Assembly: GCF_023343835.1 (NCBI RefSeq)
Contig: NC_064437.1
Coordinates: forward strand, 46,344,967 to 46,408,966
Direction: 5' to 3'
Origin: Lagopus muta
Lineage: Eukaryota; Chordata; Aves; Galliformes; Phasianidae
DNA length: 64,000 nt
In this document: positions 11,996 to 21,624 of the stretch, piece by piece
Position numbering within the stretch: position 1 is the stretch's first letter
Layout of the letters: each line of letters begins with the position of its first letter
Notes under the pieces: generated by a model
The model's database searches: none
Told to the model about the DNA's origin: nothing
Seen by the model: only the letters and a program-made list of their open reading frames with translations
Translations under genes and position numbers: made by a program

Positions 11996-12775
11996 GGCCC
12001 CATCCACTCCATGCACCATGATAAATCACTCTGTGAACAGACTATTGCAGTTGCTATAGTGTGGATTATATGGAGACAGCGAACTCTCTCAATCAATTAC
12101 CTGTGCCAGTTTTGTCTTACAATGTAGCTATGTAATATGTGGAAACTAATTGCACTGTATTTCTTTTCTGACACTACTGAACTGCTGTCTGGATGGGGAA
12201 TCTTAGCTATTATAGTCTTGGCCTCTTCTAGCAAAAAACGTTGTAGGAATGTTAGGCATCAGGGGCATTGGTTTACGGGTAAGTTCAAAAGTATACGCAT
12301 GTTTTGAAGGAAGACGGCCGTTAATTAAGGACATTTTTAAGGATTTTTTCATGAAATGTAGCTTTGATAAATTCTTTGCATACGAAGCCAATTACTTTGT
12401 TTTCTTCTCCTTCCTCTTCTCTTTCCTTCATAGGGAAAAAATAAACTAACCAACTTCCCAGGTTCCAGTAAATCTACACTTGACAAGCTGGAAGTTAGTG
12501 AAACAAACCCAGTTTTCTGCGTACTGAGATCTCATTTCAGAGATCACAGCTGCAGTTGCTGCTGAGGAAGTGGCAGGGAGACATTGTTCATTGGTAAACC
12601 AGAGTTTTTCCCCACTTCCTTAAGGCAAACTAACAATGCTTCAAACAGAAAAGATTGTTAATGCTGCACGCTTAATGACACCAATGTAAACACAGAATAA
12701 GTTTAACTATTTTAGTGTCAAACATACTTGCTTTTGTAAGTATTTTTCAAATAAACCTATGAAAATAGTTCTACT
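11996..12775 (+). other. USP54: USP54 3' UTR (probable)
   Basis: Non-coding sequence after the stop. AATAAA hexamers occur at 12440-12445 and 12750-12755. The second is followed by a T-rich stretch near 12787-12800, so I favour cleavage shortly after it. The exact 3' end is inferred. Confidence 0.6.
12750..12755 (+). terminator. USP54: Candidate USP54 poly(A) signal
   Basis: Canonical AATAAA about 755 nt past the stop, with U-rich sequence 30-50 nt downstream. An earlier hexamer at 12440-12445 could be used as an alternative. Confidence 0.5.
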
Positions 12776-13280
12776 CACCTGTTTATGAGCTTTTTTTGCC
12801 ATTTGCCTTTGCTGATGAATTGATCTGAAATTGCTTGTTTTCTTACGCACTGAGTAAATTGTTATGCTTCCTTTACAAAGTTTATATAATAAGTGTGTGT
12901 TTAGAGCCAAGGACATCGCAAGGGTGTAGTTCTGTTCCTAGATTTGATGTTTTACACTCCTGTAACTTTCCCTTCCTAACAGGCAGTAGTTACATGTCCT
13001 TTGTAAAGTATTTGAAACTTCCTGGTTGGGGAGGGTGGCGACATCTATTGAATCTATGCAAGATGTATGTAAATAGGATTCTTACCCTTATCCAGAGGAT
13101 ATATAGAAATGATTGATGTCATGAAAAATCTCATTGTAACAAGAGTTCCACTCCTGCTCCTGTATGTATAACAAGATGTGCTGCTTATAAGCTGTTAAAA
13201 CCTGTGCTGTTGCATGTTAACATAAAAATGGGACTGTAGATCAGGACCTTCCATCCTGGCCAGCTAGTGGAAGATACAGA

Positions 13281-13295
13281 CTGCCCTCTAGTGCA
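13281..13295 (-). promoter_or_regulatory. Candidate CTCF site
   Basis: On the - strand the bases TGCACTAGAGGGCAG fit the CTCF core consensus (CASYAGRKGGCRS) with no mismatch over 13 positions. Binding is inferred from the motif only. Confidence 0.4.
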
Positions 13296-13995
13296 TGGTC
13301 TTGCTAATCTGATCACACTGGTGTTCTGGGTGAGTATTATAATTTTCATTTCCACTTCATTTCATTACTTGCACCTTGGTGCTTGATAAGATTTCATCTG
13401 CTCTTGCTGTTTAGTCTGCTTGAATTTCATTCATTTCACTAAACATCATTTTTCAGTTTCTTGTTTCTGAATAATTAATTGCTATTATGTTGACTTGTTA
13501 CAATTTCATGTCACTATGTAACGTTGAATCATGTTTTTCCTTTGGGATCATATTGCACATTTCTGTGTACATTACTGACCCCACTAGCTCTAGGGGTGGG
13601 ACACAAACCTTTCTTTCTGTACTCTACCATTCCAAAATTCCCTTCCTAGTTTTGGCTTTTTCAGAGTGGTTTAGCCAGTTTAATAATATGAAATTTTGAA
13701 CAATGCTGCTAATTTTTAATTTTTTTACTAATTGTTTAAAAATAAATCAACGGAGTATTACTATACTGAAACAATGGTTTTGATTAAGATTTGTTTCCGC
13801 ACAGGTATGGACCTGTTGGTCTCTTTGGCTGCTCATAGACACATGGTAACAAACTGAATTTCCTAGCTGAGGAAGTAAAAGTTGGCTTATAGGAAGTGGC
13901 TCCAAGGCAGAACAGAAGTGGATGCTTGTGTGGTGCACATCTGATGGAAACATTCCTGTTGCATTTGCTACTCTCATTGGTATATATTATTGGTC

Positions 13996-14050
13996 TATTT
14001 ATTTATTTATTTATTTATTGGTCTATATATATATTTATATATATATATTT
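13996..14050 (+). repeat. (ATTT)n and AT-rich microsatellite
   Basis: Six tandem ATTT units from 13996, followed by alternating TA blocks to about 14050. Confidence 0.9.
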
Positions 14051-16434
14051 TCTTTTTTTACACCTATAATAGATCAAGTTACAGTAGCCCCAGTATACAG
14101 ATGAGGACATAAATATTTTCTGCTTTTCTCACTATAGCTCTAAAAGAGTCAGGGTACAGAGTGAGGCTCTGAGTAGTCTTGAACTCAGTTATCTGAAACA
14201 AAAACAAAAATCTGCCAAAATAAAGCACAAAGCCACTTATTCAAGAAGCAAAATGTAGTACGAAACATTTTCAACTAAAGGAAACACATATGTTTATTTT
14301 TTATTAATAATCCTAGCTACTGGGAAGAAGGAAGTATGCTTCTGTAAAATGTGCAGAACAATCCTGAGCCTAGGCAACTCATCTTCATCATATTAGCACT
14401 GGTGTTATTCAGTTTTTCTTTTCAAAGGAAAGTGTTGGTGTTTTATGTTGTTTTCTTTTGGTGGTGGTTGGTTTTTTTTGTTTGTTTGTTTTGCACTGAT
14501 TGTTATAACTCTTATGTTTCAAAATTGATTATAAATCTGTGTATACTAACTGCTTAGTATTAAATTAACTGAACTAGAGACCTGAAGTGGTCAAATTAGG
14601 ACATAACTTCTGAAACATTTCCATACCAAGCAGTATGCTAATATATCAGACTAAGAAATAAACCAAAGTAGATTCAAGAATACATTTAACATGGAAGGAA
14701 ATGCAATCCTGAAGACCGACCCTTACTTCTGTAACTTCTGCCTGCAAGTCTTAGTGATGTTAGTAAGTCTTGCATTGTGTTTTCACTAACTGCAAACTTT
14801 CTGTCCCCTCAGTGATGTTTATTTCTATTTGTACCCTAGAAAGTACATTGTGTTAGTTCAATGGCTCATTAAAAATCACTGCCCATAAGACAGGAGGAAG
14901 CTTCCACTAGCAGCTATTTTGGAACAGTATTTCTTCTTAAAGCTTGTAAGCTGTGATGCATCGTAACCATGGTTTTCTTCCTAAATACCTCTGTTACTGG
15001 CTGCAGAGTAGTTTAGGGGATAGAATTGCAGTGGAGGGGAAAAAAAATCTTAAATCTGCATCTTAAATAATTCTAGTTTTCCTGAAAGTAAAACATTCAC
15101 TGCATTTGTACAATCTCTCAAAGTGTTGTAATGTATTTAGACCTGGCTATGTAGGGGGAAAAGAGGAGCAATAATAAGGATTTAGTGTTCTAGTAGTAGC
15201 AAACATATGTAAATATAATCTTTCTGTGTATGAAAAAGGAACTACCTAGCAAAGTTATTTCTCTTGAAGGCAACCATGTTTGTGCATGCTGTTTATGGAA
15301 AACATACTCTGACTTGCTGAGAAGCTGATTTGGTCCAGTGGAGCATGTGCTAGAGGGTCCAGCACCAGTCAGACACAAAATGAACTTTGCTTCAGAGAAG
15401 TGTAAGGTAAGTGCCTAGTTCTTCATGAACAAAGGTTGCAACACCCACATTAAGGTGTGTGGACTTGGAGAAGCCAAGAGGAAAGGAGAGGAAGGAAACT
15501 TTTTCTGATGTTTTCTGTGTTTCCTAACATTGCTGACAGTGATGGTTGGGGTAGGAGGTAAAAAGTACAGAAAGCATTCCCAGTAACTGGACCATCTTGC
15601 ATTTAATGTCATTTCATCTATTTGCATGTTTTGGCAGTTTGAACTAACTCCATCTTTGTCATGAATTAATAAGTCACCTTAATTATGCACTGAGTGCATA
15701 GTTCAGTGAAGAGAAGGCAGATCTGTGAATCACTTTGCGGGAGAGAGAGAAGAGGAAAAAGAAAGCGAAAGAAAAGAGAATTTAAGTGGGTTGGAACTGA
15801 AGGAAATAGATGAGTGAAAAAGATCAGTAACAAAAACATATATATGTTGCATCTCTCCCTTAGGTGTTTCCATCTTTCTGGAGAATGCTTGGCAATGGGT
15901 CTATCTGAATTTTCTCTCTGTGTATAATTCCTAGGCAGAAAGGATCCTCAGAACCAGGGTACTGCTTTTGCTTTTGGAAAGGGAAGATTGATGTAGAGGG
16001 TGGTCAGTGATCTTTATAGGACTAATAATATTTATGCCACTGTAAATTAAACTATGCAGAAACATTATACATACAAAATAATATGTAAATAGGCATAGGG
16101 TAAATGGTGTAACGGCCAGGTTGATGTTTATACCAGCTGAGGCAAAGTTTAAAAATGCACTTACATTTTTACAGATCCCTCACTTGCATTAGGTATATTT
16201 TGGAGTCTCTTAACACTGTGCCATTTCCTGCTTAGCACTGTGAGTGGTAAAAAGCAAAAGTAAGATTTCTACACATCTGTTTGCTGCCACTAGCATTTTA
16301 GCACTGCAAATCACTGTTCAGAATGTTTTCAAGCCTAGTTACATGGATCTGTAATGCACCTTTTACACTACTTCCACAGTTATTATCACTGGTGGAGTCG
16401 CTTTAAAGTTTTGTGCAATATTGGGAAACTGCAC

Positions 16435-16440
<6 letters not shown>

Positions 16441-16464
<24 letters not shown>
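16441..16464 (+). repeat. Poly-A tract (24 nt)
   Basis: Uninterrupted run of A in intergenic DNA. There is no recognisable retrocopy body immediately 5' of it. Confidence 0.9.
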
Positions 16465-16467
<3 letters not shown>

Positions 16468-18544
16468 AAAAACCAGAGTTACCAGAGTTAACAGATGATT
16501 GCTAGTACAAATTGCAAGCTACTCAACTACCACAGTTTTAGCCTGTTGCACTTGCTTCCTGCATATTTCCTTCACACTCTGGTTACCTCAGTGAACTGGC
16601 TACAGAAGTACAGACTTGTGTTTTGAAAGCTGGTCAAGGCCTCTGACTTTTTAGCATACTATCACAATCACAAAAAAACAGGCTAAGGCATTCTGGCCTG
16701 CGGCACTTAGCCTAACCCTAAAATTTTAGGTGATATTTTTCTAACCTAAACCTAACACTACATCTCTAATTTACATCTCACACCTCTGCAGTGGTAGTAC
16801 CTCAAACTCTTGCATTGGTTTCTGAAAACATTGTTCGCTTGCTCTGTATAAAGCATTCCTTCCCCTTCTTTTATCTAGTTCAAACTTTTCCTTCCTTAGC
16901 CTTAAGCTATTGCTCCTTCTTCCATCTGAGACTAAGCAATTCCCTCTTTTCATTTATCTTACAGTCTTGATGATAATAATAGACTATGAGCCAGTCACCT
17001 CTATTCACTCTAAAAATTGAGTTCACTCTGCTTTTTCCTGCCCTCCTTTGTATTCTCTAGTTTTCTTAAAGCCTCCACAAGCAGGAGACCTAGCTAACAA
17101 AGTATTCTAGGTAAGCAGGCCTACCTAAAGGACATTATTTAAAAATAAAAACACCCCATCACTCTAAAACAACTATGAGGTAAAAATATGAATTTTTACT
17201 TTGAGTTATGTTGACCCATGAACAAGATGCCTTATAGGGAAGAGAAATCCCATGCAATTAGTTGTTACTGAAACGGAAACTTAGTGAGATAAAATGATTC
17301 CCAGATTTGATCTGTTATAAAATGCAGCTTGTCTCCTACCTCAGTAATTCATGAACAGCCATGAAGCCTTGTGGCCTTTTTTCTTGTGTGTTCCTGGCAA
17401 CCACATGGCTGGTCAGAACGTTTTCCTTGAGCATGCTGACTTACTGTAATGTCAAGGAGAGGTTGAAGGAATAATTTGGTCTCCTCCCAAATCACTGATT
17501 TGTCTGACATTTGGCAACTGCAGTGCTGTGGTGATAACAATTTCATGATGCTGGAGAAAATGGCGTAAGTGTATGCTTTCCATCTTTCTGAATTACGCTG
17601 CATGGTATGAATAATACAGTTTGCCATAAAAACTTGTCTTTGGAGAACAAGGAAATCTTGTGTAGATCTAAGAGAAAGTTTTCAAGTACTTGTATTGAAT
17701 ACTTACACAGTACAGCAATAGGTCAAAATGCATTTGAGTTAAAATGTGGCTTCTACTGAGTCACTCTCACAGTTTATACGAACCACAATACCATTTCTGG
17801 CAATTCAGAAAGGACCATTTCAAGCAGTCACTACTGGGAGTCAATGAAATGGAACAAGCTCTTCAAAGTTTTGCCTTCCTTATGTTATTCTTCCCTTCTC
17901 AGACCTGGTTTATCTCTGCAAGATTTGCTCTATGCATCCTTTCTCTTGGGGTCTGGAATATATCTCTCTCTCTCTCCTGTGATTCAGTTTCTTTCTTAGA
18001 GTTTTCAAAAAGTCCTCGTTGGGTAATTAGATGATTCTGGGACAATGCATTGTGCCAGTTTTCAAGATATGTCGCTATTAGAATCATAAGGGACTGTTCT
18101 GACCTCGTGCATGAGATGAATACTGAATTTCACACACTTATATATCTAGCTTCTGCCTGGACTTTTTGTCTGAGGTGACTATTTACTTAAATACATATTC
18201 TATTATATCTTGTACTATTTAGGTGAGGTGTCAGAAAAATCTGTTTTAACATAACACCTATTTATTTAAACATCTTTTGCATGCAGCTCAAATGTGTATT
18301 GCTTTCAGATGGAACAAGAGGAAGGCAAACATATCTGTATCCCAAATGACTCTACTCTCTATGGTACAGATTAAGATGGAGTGGCTTGATTATTCCCTGC
18401 GCCTATTGCTGGCTTTTTTCTTCACTATGAGAGCAGCTGTTCAAAAATTATTCTAGTGCAAGCTAGAGGAAGATCGGTATACAAATCAACTGCAGTCATT
18501 TTTATTTTTTTAAAGTGGGTGTTAAAATGTGTGGAATGAGTTGG

Positions 18545-18559
18545 CCACTTGGTGGCAAA
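18545..18559 (+). promoter_or_regulatory. Weak candidate CTCF site
   Basis: CCACTTGGTGGCAAA matches the CTCF core with about two mismatches. It lies upstream of the PPP3CB island. Motif evidence only. Confidence 0.2.
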
Positions 18560-18961
18560 GCTGAATGGCAAATAAGATGCAGTTCTGCTTTTTCGGTAAT
18601 GCTTTTATTTGAGTGGCATTTATGGGAGATTTGAGGTAAACTGTCAGCTTTATGAAGGCATGCTGACTTCTGCCTTCAGGGCTGTACTTCAGTAATACCA
18701 CTGACTTCCAACAGTCATTATGCTACTTGTGGTGCTAGTACAAATTGTTTGGTTTGTTGAAGACGAGAGGTAGTGAATCAAACACTTTGTTTTCACTATG
18801 AAGTTATATTTGGTAAGCTGGGGCAATGTGAGTGAATGTCCCTTCTAGAAAGAAGAAAGGGTTCCTGGCTATCACTGGAAGTATTTCAGCATGGTAACCA
18901 CTAGGTATGCTGTCTGGAAGCTGATGTCATTTCCTCTCATCATAGCATCAGAACAAAACTA

Positions 18962-19487
18962 TAGATTGCTCTGAAAGTAATGCCTCTTATTTATTTCTAT
19001 GAATCTACAACAGCTACAAAGGGCACAATAATACTATTTCATAGAGCAAGTTCTCAGCTACAAAATACTATTTTTCAGCCTAGTCACAACCATTAGTTAT
19101 GTATTTTCACCAACCATGAACAAGAACAGCATGCCATTCTCATAAAATGGTGCAGATACCAGTGGATTGGTCAGATTGGTGCAGATTGTCATTGCTGCTG
19201 CTGAAATGCATCATCTCACTGTGCTCACACCCACTGTTTGGTCTCCTCTGATGTTCAGAAAGTATCAGTGACTGTCAGTGGGTGCCATTTCTTCCACATG
19301 GAAGAACTCTCATGTCTGGTGTCTGACATAGAAGTGCATATGAAGCACTTTGTCAGATTGCCCCTCTGCTGCATGGTAACAAAATGTAATATACTGGTGG
19401 GAAGGTTCAACCTCTACTGCCAATATCACCAACATCTGCCTCCGACATCATAAAATAAGGGGCATTATTTTCTGAGCAGCCTTCGTA
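18962..19487 (+). mobile_element. Galluhop/mariner-like short element, copy 1
   Basis: About 520 nt bounded by TA dinucleotides and imperfect inverted ends: gctctgaaagtaatgcctc on the left and the inverse of ggcattattttctgagcag on the right. A second copy with the same internal order lies at 41170-41707. Ends reading TCTGAAAGTAATGCC and a length near 0.5 kb match the non-autonomous chicken mariner family (Galluhop, Mariner1_GG). No intact transposase is present, so it is immobile unless helped in trans. Confidence 0.8.
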
Positions 19488-20880
19488 GTATGCTTTTTCC
19501 TCACTCAGGGTTTTGTGTCAGCCCATCACTTCACATCCCTAGGGATGTGAAGGTGCATTAGTTGTGGGCTCAAGAGAGAAGGAAGCAACTGAAAGAGCAT
19601 CTTTTCTGCAGTTCTGCCTCAGGTGAGGTGATAAAAGTGACCTGGCTATACCATGCAAGGTCTCAGGCTTTCTCTGTGTTTGGCAGTATATGGGACAACT
19701 GAATTTTTCTCTGTTGTTTTACACTGTCAAACATCAAAACTGCATTTATGGCTGAGCTTCACTTCATTCTATAAGACTGAGTTCATTATTCTATCCTTGT
19801 TCGAGTGGGTGCACTTCATGCTAATTCTAAGGCATTGGGAGCAGTGTGTACTTACTGCCTTCCCTACCCCATAGTCTCCCTGTTCTGAACTGATATGGAT
19901 GATGTTGAAGCAAATGAGCTTTTTTCCAGCTAAGAACTAGACCCTTTAAATTGGTTGTACAATGACAGACATTTGCAGAACACGTGGTATGAAGTAGTAA
20001 TTCCTACTACTGGGGAGCTTAGCAGTAAATCCAGAGTAGTGATCCCGGATTTCTTTGTGGTACGTACTCTAATGTATCCCAGCTCTTTGTGTTCATGCAC
20101 ACATTTAACTCATGGACAGTGAATTAATAGAATTGTATTTACTAAATCTGCTTTGAAGTCTTAAGTAGTTCATTAATAAATAACCCAAATGGCTATAATT
20201 CTGATTCCCTTAAGTTTAGCAGTAGCTTCTGATGAATGTTTTTAAAGTGATATTTCATTCAAAATTTCTAACCTGGACTGTTTTGGTCATATAATAAACT
20301 TAAAAATGTCAAACCAAGCTCTTGGGTAAGCTATTATTTTTTTTATACATTTTTGGTGGTCAAGCAGCTTTTCGTGCTCAAACTGGGTACTGAATCCCTC
20401 TTGGCTCTTGGTCTTCTCCTTCTGACCTGGGTAGGGCAAGAACAATGCTTTGCTGTGAACTTTGGCTTTGGAACAGTGTTTCCATGATTTCTGATTGACT
20501 GTGGGGAGTAGCACAGCTCAGTACAGCTCTTACACATTTCTCACTTATTAGCCATAATGCAAAGCAGCAGCTGTATAGATGTGTGGTGCGTTTGTGTAGG
20601 TATCGTTTTATGTACATGCATAGATGCCTGCTAAAGAGGGCTGGGTTCGTTGGCAGACAGAATAGTCAGAGGGTGTTTCATTCAGAGGGCACTTGGTTGG
20701 GTTGGTTGCTCGTTGTTCTCTCGTTTTTAGCCTTGGGGAGCTCTTGCAATCTGCACAGCTCTGTACTGGTAGAACTGAGGAGAGAGGCTGAAATCAAGAG
20801 GAAAGCAACAAATACTGTTTTTGTTGTTGTTAGGGAGGGATGGGGGGAATTCTTGATTTGTTTTCTAAATCGGCGATTTA
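19488..20880. other. Intergenic DNA upstream of the PPP3CB island
   Basis: No gene or recognised repeat. Base composition changes abruptly from AT-rich to very GC-rich at about 20880. Confidence 0.6.
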
Positions 20881-21238
20881 TTATGGAATAGCGGCAGAGC
20901 GTGAGCTGCCTTACGCGCACACGGCTACGGCCCCGGGGCGCTGCGGGCACAGGTGCGGGGCGGAAGCTGCCTCAGCCCGCAGGCCCGCCGCCGCCCGCCG
21001 CCTCACAAAATGGCTCCTCCGGAGCGGGGGCGGCCCCGCGGAGCTCTCCATGGTGGCCGGCGGCTCCGCGCCGTTCCGCCGCCCCTCGGCTGGAGCCCGG
21101 CGCCCGCCCAGCCCGGGGGGCGGGGAAGCGGCGGGGCGCTCCGGCTCCCCCGCCGTCGCCACCTCCCCGGGCCGGGGCAGCCCGCGACGCCGGGCCGCAG
21201 CCCCCGCCCCTTCCTCTCCGCGCCGCCCCGCGGGGAGC

Positions 21239-21307
21239 GGAGTTTCGCCACGCTCCCTTACGGCCGCGCCGCCGGCTCGGCGGAGGCAGGAGTTTCGCCA
21301 CGCTCCC
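21239..21307 (+). repeat. Duplicated 19-mer in the PPP3CB promoter
   Basis: GGAGTTTCGCCACGCTCCC occurs exactly at 21239-21257 and again at 21289-21307, spaced 50 nt apart. The first copy sits within GGGAGCG...CGCTCCC, a 7-bp inverted repeat that could form a hairpin. Confidence 0.9.
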
Positions 21308-21395
21308 GCAGTCCCCTCGTGGGGCGGCGGCGCGGTGCATGCCGGGCCCGAGGCGGACCGTCCCTTCGCTGCGCGAGGAGCTGGGAGCCGCGCCT

Positions 21396-21406
21396 GCCGC
21401 CATGTT
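21396..21406 (+). promoter_or_regulatory. YY1-type motif
   Basis: GCCGCCATGTT is a full match to the YY1 element in the orientation often found just downstream of start sites of CpG-island genes. It suggests initiation near 21350-21400. It overlaps the ATG of a short upstream ORF. Confidence 0.5.
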
Positions 21407-21437
21407 CCGCCGGGCCGCCGCCGCCCGGGGCCTCTAG
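21402..21437 (+). other. Upstream ORF in PPP3CB leader (11 codons)
   Basis: ATG in a strong context (gccgccATGt), followed by 11 codons (MFRRAAAARGL) and a TAG at 21435-21437. It is in the same frame as the main start at 21555 and ends 117 nt before it. It would be in the mRNA only if transcription starts upstream of 21402, which is unknown. If included, it could reduce or tune translation of PPP3CB. Confidence 0.45.
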
Positions 21438-21554
21438 CCGCCCGCGCCTCGCCCGCCGCCCCGCGCCCCTCTCCCGCCAGCCCGCGGGCGGAGGAGGCGG
21501 ACGAAGGCGCCGCCGCGCCCAGCAGCCGCCGCCGGAGCCCGGCGGCGCTCAGCG

Positions 21555-21624
21555 ATGTCCGCCAAGGAGGGGAGCAAGGTGCTGCTGCTGCCGCCCCACG
21601 CCACCAGCGAGCGCGCCGTCAAGG
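21555..21624 (+). CDS. PPP3CB: PPP3CB exon 1 (coding part), short N-terminus
   Basis: The start is fixed because an in-frame TAG at 21435-21437 is followed by no other in-frame ATG before 21555. The exon encodes 23 residues, MSAKEGSKVLLL through ERAVK, plus one base, and ends before gtgagc. The final VK plus exon 2's [10 protein letters not shown] fits the conserved VKAVPFPP junction of calcineurin A. The mammalian beta subunit has a run of prolines here; this exon has only one PP pair. Confidence 0.88.

Larger units (their letters stand above)
12776..18961. other. Intergenic DNA between USP54 and PPP3CB, left part
   Basis: I see no gene. The region contains ATTT and AT simple repeats (13996-14050), a 24-nt poly-A tract (16441-16464), scattered CCTAA-like words near 16711-16756 and two CTCF-like sites. 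All open frames are short and unlike any protein I know. Confidence 0.6.

Noticed and set aside
16711..16756. CCTAACCCTAA and CTAACCTAAACCTAAC words resembling telomere repeats
   Set aside because: Only a few imperfect units are present, with no true array; chance or low-complexity sequence is enough.
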